From Gnetum montanum (taxonomy: Eukaryota > Streptophyta > Gnetopsida > Gnetales > Gnetaceae), in the NCBI GenBank assembly GCA_015680685.1, contig MNCI01018059.1, positions 1,050,207 to 1,114,206 of the forward strand: DNA of 64,000 nt, written 5' to 3'. Positions 44,910 through 56,870 of the stretch are shown piece after piece. The first letter of the stretch is position 1; every line of letters begins with the position of its first letter. The notes under the pieces are model-generated. The model saw nothing but the letters and a program-made list of their open reading frames with translations. It was not told the origin of the DNA and searched no databases. Position numbers and translations under genes: made by a program.

Positions 44910-47270
44910 TCACCCCACAATTGAATGAAAACTTGTCCTAAAGTGAAGAAGAGGAGGAACAAGTTCCTTACAAAATATTGGGAAGGTATAGGATTGTTGA
45001 CTAACACACAAACTGACTCAGATGGAATAAACAGACTCTGAGTACCCAAGTGTAGAAATTTACAATCTTGTACAAAATTGGGTGTTCATGATAAGAGAAG
45101 TGAACACCCTAAATAAAACTGACATCCAACTCCTCTTAGAAGCTTAAGAGTGAGAGAGAAGATCCAACAATCATGAACGATTCTCATCATGTGGTACTGT
45201 TGCATCATCCTTGGTGAACACAGTCCCACTTCTAGTATACACTTCCCACTACAATCACAACAAAAGTGTAGATTAGTGTGCAATGTGTAACACATAGCTA
45301 TTAAGTACCTTATCTTATTGGTGGTTACACTTGACTAGGTTGTGATTGTGGTAGATTGATTCCTTTAGCAGGAACACTGACAAATAAGGTAAAATGGATA
45401 AGTAGTCCATTAAATTTGAAAAAGTTCAAACAAGATGAAATGCTTGAAGATGGTTTAAGAATTCATAGTAATAAAAAGGGACTTGCATTGAAAAATGTTG
45501 TGAAGATGTGCACAATTGGATGTCATTAATGGGGAAGGAAAAAGGATTTGATTATGAGAATGTCTAAGGATAAAGAACTTAACTAAGCCAACCAAAAGAT
45601 ATGCAAGTGTATGCTTCCCAAAGTAGGCATAGGTCTTTTATGCCCTTGCATAACTTCAAACCAAGGAGTCTGTGGGCCCTATGGATGATTAATGGTTACG
45701 AAAGATTAAGTACAAAAACCCAAAAGAAACTACCTAAGAATTTCAACACATCAAACTAGGACATCAAATAAGAACATTAAACCAGTAGTGAGCTGAGACA
45801 TGAAAAGCATAGATGGATGAGAGAGTGTGGAATGGAGTTCCTGATTAAGGTTACATGAAGTCCCTTGTGAATTTTTGTGGTTAAATGACCTAATAAAATC
45901 CATCATTAGTCCAAACCAAAACCAACCAAGTTCAGTGACTTCGCATCACCATTCAAAGACCAATCCACTCCCCTAAGATACAAGAGTGCTTCCACAAAAC
46001 AACCACCATTCCTTATTAAAAAAGAAAAGAGAAGTAGGAAGTGAGGAAGGACCTTAATTAGAGGGGACCTTCAAGCATGGGTAACATGTCTTTCTAGTCC
46101 CATAACCAGTGCTTCTAGTCCATTTATTTTGTCTAAGGGGTGTGCTTTGAATTCCCATTTTTGTTGTTTTTTTTTTCTAATAATGAGAACCACACCATGC
46201 AAACACTTATTTAACTTTCCTTTATTGGTTGACATGAAATAGTAAGAAATCCATGAAAACATACATACACCCAAATAAGCAGAAAGGCACAAAGAATACC
46301 AAATCCCCTTGAAGTCACACCCTGTTCAAACCTTTAAATCCTTTCCAAATCCAAAAACTACCAAAATCACAAATTCATTAATAGTTTTATTAATGAAAAA
46401 GGAACTGCACATTTCCAAAACAAGGAAAACCATAGAGTTTGTGGATGGGTGGATGTTGTGGACTCACTACTTGTTGCATGAAAAAGAAACCATGTCCTAA
46501 TCATTAGTAACAAAATTCAAAGCTAGAATCCAAACACCAACAATCAAATAACCAGATAGCACATGCCCACATCAATTACATCACATTGTACCCAATTGGC
46601 AATAAGATGCTTATTATGAAAATAAAATAAAAAAATCACATCCCAATAAAGAAAAGTATATATAAGAAATTATAAAATATTCAAGAAAAAGAAAACATAC
46701 TAACAATGTTGTAAAATAAAAACTTTGAAAAATTAATAACGTAGAAAACAAAAAGTGTAAAATAAAAAGTTGTAAAACAAAAATATGAAAAATTGAGGAG
46801 CTGCTTATATGGTTAACATGGATGGCCATCTCTCCCATGACTAAGTTGATATGGTTAACATGGTTGTCCATTCGATGAGGTGTGTGTTGTATTAGCTGGC
46901 CTAGGCTCATGGAAAGATTTGACTTATTTTATGTTGACCAGCTATTTCTTATTTGGGCTCTTAGGTTTATAGATCATCATGGCCCCAAAAGGAAAAGTTT
47001 CATAAATTATATCAAGTTTTTCCCACAATGTCTGGAACTTAGTTCATTGAGGTATGTGTGTGGGGTTCTAGTAGAGAACCTTATCTCCTAGTTGAAGTTT
47101 GACTTTCCTAATTTTAAGGTCATGGCACTTTTTGTTGAATGCCTTTTGCAACTAGTTAAATGATAGGGCTACTAATCAATTTTCATCTAGCAAGTTGAGA
47201 TACATTAATCTTTCTTTTTGTGCTAGACTCAAGTCAAGGTCAAGGTCGTAAGCTGTTGAAAGTGTATGGA
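44910..47270 (-). other. Post-integrase spacer of element B
   Basis: Non-coding. It contains acceptor-like TTGTTGTGATTGTAG near 45255, the shared block ACATGTTACCCATGCTTGAAGGTC (reverse strand, about 46069-46092), an A-rich stretch (46610-46800) and the purine motif TTAGTCATGGGAGAGATGGCC near 46824-46845. An open frame at 46614-46910 comes only from low-complexity A/T sequence. Confidence 0.55.
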
Positions 47271-48040
47271 GCTCGGATTGAATAGGAAGTGTTGGTAATT
47301 TTTCATACACTAGCTCATAGGAAGAATAGTCTATAAGAAGTTTCCATGTTGAGAGGTAGGCCCAAAGGGCATCGTTGAGTTTCGTGCTCCAGTCTTTCCT
47401 ATATTTGCTAACAATTCTTATTAGAATCTTTGTGATTTCCCTATTTGTAACCTTAACTTGACCATTGGCTTAGGGGTGGTAGTGTGTTGTGAGTTTATGT
47501 TCAACCCCTAAGCATTGCATGAGCTTCTGAAATTTAGTTCCTGTAAAGTAAGTTCCATTATCAGAAATTAATGCACGTGGCCCACCAAACCTATTTACAA
47601 CATTTTGTTGTACAAACCGAGCATTAATAGAAGATGTATAGTTGGTAACGACTACTGCTTCTACCCATTTCATACAATAGTCAACAACGACTATGATGTA
47701 CACCTTTTCATTTGACATGGGTGTCATAGGACCCATAAAATCAATGTCCTAGATGTTAAAGGGTTCTAGTAGTTGAATCCATTGTTGAGGTTCCTCCATT
47801 CGAGTAGTCATTCCACCATCCCATTGGCAACATTCACAAGAGTGGGCATATTGATGAGCATCCCTAAAGATTGTTGGCCAATAGTACCCTGCCATTAGGA
47901 TTTTAATGGTCATGCATCTCCCAACATAGTGGCCTTCACAAGGACCTTCATGAGCATTCTAGAGAATGCACAATTGATCAACATCAGGGACACACCATTG
48001 AACTAGGCCATCGACACACACCTTATAGAGGTGTCTAGCG
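47270..48040 (-). pseudogene. Integrase of element B, catalytic Glu lost
   Basis: An open block (47736-47470) reads VYIIVVVDYCMKWVEA (first Asp) and ISDNGTYFTGTKF (second Asp) and ends HKLTTHYHP. After a TAA the frame continues ANGQVKVTNREI, with Lys where gypsy integrases, and A in this window (QAEITN), have the catalytic Glu. The upstream zinc-binding region lies around 47820-48000. Inactive as written. Confidence 0.8.
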
Positions 48041-48102
48041 AAGTATTTCATCTTGTGAAGAAACTATTTTTTCTTCTAGTGGTCCAACCCTTGTGACATC
48101 TG

Positions 48103-48594
48103 CTAAGTGAGAAGATAGGTGAGAATGCCATCATACCATTTAGGCTCATTGGGTAATTGTTTAGTTATAACTCTGACAAAGAGGAGTTCATCAAGAAACA
48201 TATCAGATAGTGAGTTCTCCTCCTCATTGTTGTTCCATCGTAACCGAGACAAGTGGTCAACAACCACATTATCAGTACCTCTTTGATATACCATTGTAAG
48301 ATCAAATCCTTGTAAGATCACCAACCACTCTATAACACTAGGGCTTACCATTGGCTTATTCATCAGGAAGTGAATCGCATTGTGCTCTATGTGCATAAAC
48401 ACTTTGTATCCAAGCACATAGTGCCTAAAATTTTCTAGAGAAAACACCATTGCCATTAATTCTTTTTCTATTGTGGTGTAGTTTAGTTGTGCACCCACAA
48501 TGCTTTGGCTTGTGCAATGGATGTAGTATGGGTGTTTTTTGTCATCCATATGCATAAACATAGCTCCCAAGGCATAATTTGATGCATCTGTCAT
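48103..48594 (-). pseudogene. RNase H of element B
   Basis: 163 codons open from ATG 48594. MTDASNYALGAMF carries the first catalytic Asp, TTIEKELMAMV the Glu, and FMHIEHNAIHFLMNK the third acidic position (Glu here, Asp in A). GTDNVVVDHLSRL is the conserved C-terminal block. The longest uninterrupted pol fragment in the window. In gypsy elements it follows RT and precedes integrase, as here. Confidence 0.82.
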
Positions 48595-48599
48595 GACAT

Positions 48600-49520
48600 G
48601 AAATGGTCTAGACCAGTCGGGTGCTTATAGGATTAGAGTTTCTACAAGTTTCTCTTCTAGTTGTTAGAATGCTTTTTCACATTCTGCAATCTAGACAAAT
48701 GGAGCATCTTTCTTTGTTAGCTCCACTAATGGCTTTGTAATCTTAAAAAAGTTCTCTATAAATTGTTAATAGTGGCCAGTATGTCCAAGGAATGACCAAA
48801 CATCTTTAATGGTTTCTACCTAGTGGGTTATTCCTTGGATGACCCTTATTTTTTTAGGGTCTACCTCAATTCCTGCTTGTGAGATTCAATGCCCCAATAT
48901 AATGCCTTTGTGGACCATTAGATGACTCTTTTGCTAATTGAGCTTGAGGTTTGTCTCAACACATCATTTTAGTACTTGCTCAAGGTAGTCCAAGGCTTGC
49001 TCAAATGTAGCTCCATAGTTGAAGAAGTCATCCATGAAGACTTCCACACCACTACAGATTTACTGTTAAAAAATGCTTAGGACTAGGTGCTAGAAATTAT
49101 TAAGGGCATTGCACAAACCAAAAGGCATTTTGTGATATGCAAAAGTCCCCTAAGGACTTGTGAATGTTATCTTGGCCTAGTCCTCTAGCACGATCTGGAT
49201 TTGGTTATAGCCACTATAACCATCTAAGAAACTGTAGTAGCAATGCCCAAAGATTGTGTCTAATACCTTATCAATAAATGGCAATGGTAAATGATCCTTG
49301 AATGTTACCATATTCAGCAGCTGAAAATTGATGCAAACCTACCACTTACCACATTTCTTGGGCACACTAACAACTGGATTAACCCACTCACTATCTGCAA
49401 TGGGATAGATGAACCCTACCTTAAGGTGTTCTTCAATTTTCTCTTTGATGATTTGCTTCAATTTAGAGTTCAGTTGCCTCTATGGCTATCTCTTTAACTT
49501 CATGGTTGAATCAGTGTAGA
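48600..49520 (-). pseudogene. Reverse transcriptase of element B
   Basis: Catalytic block VEVFMDDFFNYGATFEQAL at about 49042-48985, followed by NLKLN and GIILGH. Upstream DSEWVNPV-like sequence lies near 49390. Interrupted by stops and small frame changes. Same layout as A. Confidence 0.78.
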
Positions 49521-50129
49521 TACAATGCTGGCATATCCAAGGATCAATCCCTATGAGTTCAAGATATGACCAAGCAAAAGCTGCTAACCATTTTTCAACT
49601 ACATTCAATAGCATATTTTTCTATTATGGAGCAAGATTTGCATTAATTATGACTAGCTTCCCATTTTTTAAGAACACATATTCCATGTCGATTAATAAAG
49701 TTTTTAGTTCAAGGGGCTCTTGCTTGAAATTTTCAAGAATTTCCAACTCTCCTTAGTAGGTATCATCATTTGCATGATCAAAGAGTTGGTGATGAAATTG
49801 CTCTTGTTCATTCATCCTTGTGACATATGCGCATGCTAGGATCTCAGTCAGTTCCATGCAAAGTGTGCTAGTTTCTAGATCAGTGGTCAACCAATGGGTG
49901 CCCTCCTATTTTATGACTACTCTGTACAAACACCTTTGAATTTTTGCTTATGGTACACACTACTTGTATGCAAAGATGGATTCTCATTTCACTACCCAGA
50001 CTTTCTACACACAATTACACCCTATATCGCTATATGCAATGCATGGAACTCGCTTCTTCTTGATCTTCCTAATTGTATTTTCTTTAGATATTTCTATGGA
50101 AAGATCTCTCATGCCAATTCTTGCATCAA

Positions 50130-50390
50130 TGTACTTAGCCATGCCCTTTCCATGATGATTGGAAAGTCCCATTTATAGTTCTCCACCTTGATCGCTAGGA
50201 AATTAGTAGGATAAGACCACCCACAAACAGTTGTCACAATGTCTTCTACTAGTTCCAATGGAACAGTGATGGATGGGTTTGCCAATTATAATCTAATATT
50301 GCTCTTCTTGAGAAGAGGTAAGTTCCATGCAATATACATTTCATGAGAAATTAGATTAACACCAGAAACTGATTAAGAAGAGCTTTACAT
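50130..50390 (-). pseudogene. Protease remnant of element B
   Basis: GVNLISHEMYIAWNLP and FPIIMERAWLS align with A's protease. The DSG active site is not readable: the Asp codon appears as AAT and a small deletion shifts the frame just there. Confidence 0.65.
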
Positions 50391-50479
50391 GGTTCATTCC
50401 CAATAAGTTGCAAATAAATGAGAGGACTTCCAAGATCAGTTAATTTCCTGGGAAGGTTTCCAGCATGGATCTAATTAGT

Positions 50480-53400
50480 TACGACGTGAGTAAGCATCAC
50501 AGTATGGATCCTAGGTGATGTTTGGTTTGAAGGGGACTCAAAGGAAGTTGATACAGAGGAAGACAAAGGAGTAGGGTTGTTAACTGCAGGTGTATTTGAG
50601 GGCTTAAGCTGACTACAGGATCAAAAGAATGTCTTTTCTTTGATCGAGTATTCGAACCACTTAGTTGATAAACTGATTTTAGGTTAACAACCCTAGTAGC
50701 ATTGCATTGTTGCAGTTGAGGTGGGAGTTCACCCTGCATAGATAGAGCAGGTGGTAGTTGTGCTAAGGAAGGAGGAAAATGTGCAAGAACAAGAGGAGGA
50801 TAAGGATAAAAAGTGGTATCCCTCCTTGCATGTGGAGAATGAGTTCAATAATAATCAAAAGGGTGGTACTGAGATTAGAAAGTAGAAACATGACTAGAAT
50901 ATTCACGTGGCGACAAGGGCTGTTGAATGTAGTACCCATATGGATCAATTTGTTTATAAGGATATTACTGTATTGGTAGTGCTAGCGCCCATGACTATGG
51001 CTACTGCCACTGTTGATACTACTCATATGGTTGCATTGGAGTTTCACTTGGATAATATTGTTGTTGCTAGTAGAACTGCCTAGAATTACCTTGAGGATAA
51101 GGTAATTTTCTAGGTGTTTACCCTTGTGCTAATTGTGGATTCAAAGCATACACCCCCAAACTCCTGTAGGTGTGATACTATGGGGCAACATCCCTTATGA
51201 TGTTCATACTAGTAGATGTCATAGCTACCATCATCATCTGATTCACCTCCTGCAACTTCTTTTATTACAACAATCTTTCCCTTACCTCTTTAATAGGCAC
51301 ATTTTGCTTCCTTTTGCCTCCTACACTCATGATCACTATCATGTTCTTTAGACTCTTCAACAATTTTTAGGATAGCTTAAAATCTACTATCCATGGAGTC
51401 CCATAACTAATCAACCTTGGTTGTAATTGCAGATTGAAATTTTTAAAGTGACAAGGTTTTCCTATTTACCACCTCATCAAGTGTTGATTCTTCCTCACTG
51501 TCATAAAATTGAACCTCCCTCTTACGAATGGAAGGATCATGGTTGTACTCTTCTGCACTTTCTCTTTTTCTTAATTCACCTTCCTCTTTAGCTACTTGCT
51601 TGATCAATCTTTGGATCTGACAAGCACTTAATTCTACTAACCACCCTTGGGCATAAACACTTAGGGTTCTTCTCATTTTAGATCGAAGCTTGTCTACAAT
51701 GTGGTGAAGTTGGTCTAGCTAAGAATAATCATGGCCAAGACATCTATGCATTAAGGAATAATATCGGCCTATGGCGGCATTCAAGGGTTTGTGTGTTCCT
51801 TGTTTCCATCCTTGGATCTACCTTCTCAAGTTGGACACTCTAGAGTACATTTGATATTTGTCATTGAACAATTCAAGCATGGTACTCCATTATTTGAAAG
51901 ATTTCGATTCTAAGGACCAATACCAATTTTTGGCTTCTTTAATGAGTGTCCATGGAAACAACTTAAGTTTTTTCCACTCATTTTCTATATTTTGCAAGGC
52001 ATGCATCTTGAAAAGCTTGGAGATGGTTTTGTAGATCTAAGTTATATCCCTCTTCAAATCAAGGGATATTATTCATTTCTAGCCTTTTGATTTGACTATT
52101 CTTTACATGCCTTGTTGGGATTCATACTACCTCTGCAATATTAAGCATACTTCAAGTAGCAAGCAAAGGCTCATCGAAGCCATGATTATGGTGTCTACAA
52201 TGCCCTCTACTACCCCTTCATTCATGGTGATGGACCTCTCTTGAATGCCCACACCCTTGGTCTTGCCTTGCCCAACGATCCCTTCAATCATTTCAATCCT
52301 ATTGATCACCTCCATCATGATTGCGCCCCCTACAATTGCAATCGAAGCCAAAAGAAGAAGGTGATGATGACGAAGGTGAAGAGGAAGAAGAACTAGCACC
52401 ATCACAATGCCTACTACCCCTTTTTTGATGATCGTGACCACGATCATGATCTTATTTTCTATTTGCATCCATACCTTGACCTACCCCTTTGGATCCTTCT
52501 TTGTCATTAGATCCATTCTTGCAATAACTAGGATTGTGAATTGTAGATTGTAGGTTTTGGTTTTAACCTCCTTTACCGAAGTTAAAGAGAGGAATTTCAT
52601 TGAATGGAAACCCCCTAGAGAAGGGTTCTCCACCACCTTTTTAGTATAGCAGGAATGGGGAATCATTAAATCCTTTCCCCTTCACAAATTCATGATGCTA
52701 TTCTAGCTATTGATTCCTTAGATGTTGTGCCTTGGTGGGATGATAATCCTTGGTGTCAGTACTTTATGCAACATACTCGGCATGAAGTTCTTGGAGACCC
52801 CATTGTATAAGCATTTGGTTGAGCATTATAGGAACGGATCGATCTAGTGGCAACACAATGTTGCCCTCCATGTCACGTCACCATAGTTGTTCATCTTGAT
52901 GTAGGCTGAAGATGAAATTTGGTACATACTCATCAGGATGAGCATATACCACTTGATGAAGTGTCATTAAGTCGATGTGTCGACTAGGCCGCGTATACGA
53001 GGCCCCGTATACGTGGCCGCATCGACGTGGGCCCGTCGATGCAGCCTTCCTACGTCGACATGACCCCCTTTACACAGCCACCTATCCTGGCCTATAAATA
53101 AGAGAGCCTTCTGCCTCATTTAAGCGACTTCAAGTAGTTGTAGCGAAGCCCTTGCATTTTGTTTCCATAGGAGTTAGATTATTTTCCTAGTGCATGCCTG
53201 CAGTGTGATGATTGTAATTATACGGCACCTTTATTTGAGTGTGACGTACTTGGACGTGCACATGACTAGAAATAAAGATCAAGATTACTTCATCATTGCA
53301 GCATTCACTTAGTTTTAATTGTTTAATTATTATTGTTAATTGTTATTGTTATTTATTGTTTTCTTAGTTAATATTTCTTTACCGTCATTTACAATTCTTG

Positions 53401-53920
53401 TTGTTAACTGTGGAATGAGTACGACTTAATCATGAGCATTTAAGTGTGACTACTTGGTAACCCAGTAGCGTACCTAGGATCTACGATTGGTAACCCCAGT
53501 AGTAGTCATGCACGAGGTCCAAGATATGTACGAATGATTAAGGAATGGATGCTCATTGCACTTAGGCTAGCTTAGACTCATTTCCTATTGCTCATTAGTT
53601 TAATCAAGATTAACTTCCATTGTCTCTAGGAGTAGAATTAGTTTAGGATCACATCATACATCTCACTCTGGACTAAACCATACATGACAAAGCGACACTA
53701 GTCCAGGTGGGAAGACAACAAACTGCGATCAACGTGTAACTATCTAGATACCACAACTAGCCTATCCACGAAGTTCAACCGGATCGTGCGTGAACGCTCG
53801 TATTCGTATGGTTGGGCGTAGGGGTACCTAGCCGCTCATCACCACTCGATATTGTTGGGGCACCTACTAATGTACTCTATTAGACTTGGGCGGAGAACCG
53901 CTTATGTGAGAAGAAGACAT
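50480..53920 (-). pseudogene. gag of element B, split by a solo LTR
   Basis: ATG 53920 opens MSSSHISGS. After the inserted solo LTR (52954-53841) the frame resumes with PDEYVPNFIF and LHQDEQL, matching D and A. Fragments EEYNHDPSIRKREVQF and STLDEVVNRKTLS (51590-51443) match C. The knuckle near 51190-51235 reads YDIYQYEHHKGCC, its first two Cys changed to Tyr. Confidence 0.7.
52954..53841 (+). repeat. Family-1 solo LTR inside gag of B, opposite orientation
   Basis: 888 bp, TGATGAAGTGTC ... GGTACCTAGCCGCTCATCA, with perfect TSD CCACT (52949-52953 and 53842-53846). U3 (52975-53070) carries GTCGAC, GTATAC and ATCGAC words. TATA CCTATAAATAAGAG near 53092. CpG words are better kept than in its neighbours, suggesting a recent insertion. 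Confidence 0.92.
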
Positions 53921-54061
53921 CTTATGTTAGAAAATAAAAATGTAGTGTGCTTTTAGAAATTGTTGTAGTTATTTTAAAGTATGATATGTCTCTAGGGTTT
54001 GTATTAATGATTTTGAATAATTTTCACTAAATCCTAGATAGTGCATGTAATAACTAAAAGG

Positions 54062-54079
54062 TCCCCAGCAACAGTGCCA
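54062..54079 (-). promoter_or_regulatory. Primer-binding site of element B
   Basis: Minus strand TGGCACTGTTGCTGGGGA, one base from the 5' LTR; tRNA-Asp type, identical to that of F. Confidence 0.82.
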
Positions 54080-54080
54080 A

Positions 54081-54946
54081 TGATGAATAGCGAGGTACCT
54101 CTATGTTCAACCATACAAATCACTAAGGCATTCATGTGCAATCCGATTGAATTCCGTGGACCTATAGTTTTCCAATGCACTAATTCTCCAGGAAGTGAAA
54201 TGGGCGTTGAGAACATTCGTTGTCTTCCCAACTACACTTGTGAAGCTCAAGGATATGGTTTAAGTGTAATTGAGGTAGATGATTTTTATCATTTTATGTT
54301 TTGTAAGTTTAATCATCGACAACAAGAATGGAAGGTAGAAGAATTTAACATCTAATTATTCGACTACCTAGCTAACCTAACACAAGTACTTGTTCCCACT
54401 CTCCTGGACACATCCTGAACATACATAGCACTGTTGGGTTACCAAACGTTAAGTGTTTCTGGATTACCAAGCGCTATATGTATGCTCGAAGTAGTCGTGC
54501 TTATGTTTATTAACAACTAGAAATTAATTGCTTAATTAAAGTGCATTAAAGTAAAGTGCATGAATATCAAATGCATTAAGTAAACATTAATCTATTCTCA
54601 GTGTTGTAAAAATGATTAAAAGGGCTTGTCTTTATTCCTATTGCACTGTTGTGCTCAAGTACATCAATGCTCGAATAAAGGTTCGTACACACTCAAACTC
54701 CTGGTGCAGGCACTCAAAAAATATTCTAACTTGAGAGAAAACAAACTACAAGAGCTTCTATATGCTATCACAAAAACTAATGAAAAACTATGAGCCGACA
54801 TATACCTCGCAATATTGGATATTTAACATAGTGCTATATTTATAGGCCGACATATACCTCGCAATATTGGATATTCAACATAGTGTCTTGGGCTCCAATA
54901 TTGGGTATTTGATATTGAGGCTTGTTAGTGAAAACATGATTCATCA
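54081..54946 (-). repeat. 5' LTR of element B
   Basis: 866 bp, TGATGAATAGCGAGG ... CATGATTCATCA. A 52-bp tandem duplication (54794-54845 and 54846-54897) includes the TATA-bearing CCTATAAATATAG and is absent from the 3' LTR. Confidence 0.9.
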
Positions 54947-54951
54947 CTTAT

Positions 54952-56247
54952 AATGTGGAGTTTCTATTCCAAGACTCTTACCACTACCGAGCTAATACTT
55001 CATTATTAGAAGTATAAAAATGGTTTTAGTAGTATAAAAAGTTATTATTTAGATCCACATATTTATTTTAAGAATTTTGTATTTTAATTTTTAATAAAAC
55101 TGAAAGGAAAGCCTTGGATCAAAGTAAGGAGAATATTAATGGTTTGAAAATAAATTTTACGCGTAAATGAAGAATTTTTGGCGATCAGCTTACATTTGGA
55201 ATTCCAAGCCCATTTTCATGTAAAGCAAGTTAGTAGACGAGGAATTTTACGGCATTTTAGATCTCTTGCAAGGCTGCAACGGAGGGTCCCCTTCGTGGGT
55301 CAATGAAGCTGACGTTTCAGATATGGGCTCGTCTTTCAAAATAATAAACAGCTAAACTAACCTGTTTACAGGTAATGCTACCGTAAATCAACAACAATGA
55401 GGTGGAATATTTTAAAAACATAAGCCTAGGCAACGATAAGCCCAATACAGCTGTTGCCTAGGTAGACCGACTGCCCAAGTTTATTCCCGTCTTTTCCAGC
55501 CAAACAAGTGAGAAGACAACGGATCGTACGGGAACTTCGGATTTCCTCAAACAGTGCAACCTTAATCCCAGCGTTTCAAATCAAAGGCTGGCCTGGCGTG
55601 TGTGTTAAGCTGCACATGACGACTTGGACGAGACAAGCCACTAGTACTTGCATGGCGGGGCCCACACTAGAACAAGGGAGAACTGAGAACCGGCGAAACC
55701 ATGAACCACATGACATCCATAGACACAGTCACGGACTCGCTCGGGGCCCTCTTTCATTCGTATTCACGGATTCGAACCCGCGATGGGTTTCTTCGTTCGC
55801 TCGCTGGCTGGCTGGCTGCCGTGCTTCAACAGATAGCTTTAATGCTCAGACAGAACAGTACTTTTGTACCGTCAAATCATGGGCGTTCATTTGTAATACC
55901 TGCAAATAAATGATGAGTATTTATTATGAATGCACATTTATGGCGGAAACGGAAACGGAAACGGAAACCGAAACCGAAACGCCACGGGTACACGGCAATC
56001 CCATGCTTCTTCCTTTTTTTCTTGCTGACGATTGCAGACGGTGATAAGTCCACATCGGCCGTCATGGCAGGGGAGAAGAGGCGCCGGCCCCTGCTGGCTC
56101 TTTAATTAGAGGATTGGTCATGGATGGAATGGGACACTAAAAAACGCGCACGCGCAGCCGATCTGTCACGTCGTCTCCGTTGTTATTTTTGTTGTTGATT
56201 TTTATGGTTTTCTCATTTACGGTGGATAGCGGCGTCGGTTATCACCT
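54952..56247. other. Low-copy spacer before the tRNA gene
   Basis: GC rises from about 55250 and the DNA no longer resembles the LTR families. An open frame at 55508-55909 has no ATG at its start, no domain and no homologue I recognise. A (GGAAAC)n repeat occurs at 55944. Confidence 0.45.
55944..55980. repeat. Hexanucleotide microsatellite (GGAAAC/CGAAAC)n
   Basis: About six consecutive copies of GGAAAC, the later ones CGAAAC. Confidence 0.93.
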
Positions 56248-56329
56248 GTCGCTTTGGCCGAGTGGTTAAGGCGTGTGCCTGCTAAGTACATGGGGTTTCC
56301 CCGCGAGAGTTCGAATCTCTCAGGCGACG
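56248..56329 (+). tRNA. tRNA-Ser (anticodon GCU)
   Basis: 82 nt fold cleanly: acceptor GTCGCTT with AGGCGAC plus discriminator G; D-arm GGCCGAGTGGTTAAGGC; anticodon stem TGTGC/GTACA around CTGCTAA, so anticodon GCU; a long class-II variable arm GGGG-TTT-CCCC; T-arm GAGAG TTCGAAT CTCTC. Box A (TGGCCGAGTGG) and box B (GTTCGAATC) are intact. A TTTT Pol III terminator follows at 56339. No intron. Reads serine AGC/AGU codons. Confidence 0.95.
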
Positions 56330-56338
56330 ATTAAATAA

Positions 56339-56342
56339 TTTT
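56339..56342 (+). terminator. Pol III terminator of tRNA-Ser
   Basis: Four T residues ten bases after the tRNA 3' end; the minimum usual plant Pol III stop. Confidence 0.6.
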
Positions 56343-56870
56343 ACCTCACAAAGAGGTGGTAAAAGAGGTGGTAATATGGTAATATTTTAATAGCAAATTT
56401 GTGGTAATATTTTAATAGCAAATGGCATAAAAGCCAACACATGTAGTTTGGATAAGGCTACTTTTACTTCACATTCACTGTAATATTTTAATAGCAAATG
56501 GCATAAAAGTCTTACCTCACAAAGAAGTGGTAATATCTTAATAGCAAATGGCATAAAAGCCAACACATGTAGTTCGGATAAGGCTATTTTACCTCACATT
56601 CGTCGTAATATTTTAATAGCAAATGGCATAAAAGACATGACAAAGGTGGTAATATTTTAATAGCAAATGGCATAAAAGCCAATACATGTAGTTGGGATAA
56701 GGCTACTTTTACCTCACATTCGTGGTAATATTTTAATAGCAAATGGCATAAAAGTCAACACATGTAGTTGGGATAAGGCTACTTTTACCTCACATTCACA
56801 GTAATATTTTAATAGCAAATGGCATAAAAGTCAACACATGTAGTTGGGATAAGGCTATGATGATGATGTT
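56343..56870. repeat. Tandem array with alternating long and short units
   Basis: The phrase AGCAAATGGCATAAAA recurs at 56416, 56492, 56542, 56618, 56662, 56738 and 56812, giving steps of 76, 50, 76, 44, 76 and 74 bp. Long units carry AACACATGTAGTTGGGATAA and CTACTTTTACCTCACATTC; short units lack most of this. A partial copy sits at 56388. No ORF. Confidence 0.92.

Larger units (their letters stand above)
44056..54946 (-). mobile_element. Element B: family-1 retrotransposon with gag and pol, ORF3 lost
   Basis: 10,891 bp with 5' LTR 54946-54081, PBS, gag, protease remnant, RT, RNase H, integrase, spacer and 3' LTR 44909-44056, bounded by perfect TSD CTTAT (44051-44055 and 54947-54951). Only about 340 bp separate the 3' LTR from the splice-acceptor-like TGTGATTGTAG, so ORF3 is essentially deleted. 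A solo LTR interrupts gag. The LTRs match at about nine in ten positions over the stretch compared. Confidence 0.9.

Noticed and set aside
46614-46910. Hydrophobic minus-strand open frame of 98 residues
   Set aside because: Translation of the A/T-rich spacer tract conserved as DNA in A, B and F, where the frame is not kept.
55508-55909. Open frame of 133 residues in the low-copy spacer
   Set aside because: Begins with GTG, has low-quality composition and no recognisable domain.
56343-56870. CRISPR-like array
   Set aside because: Units are near-identical throughout with no unique spacers, and the host is a plant; it is an ordinary tandem repeat.
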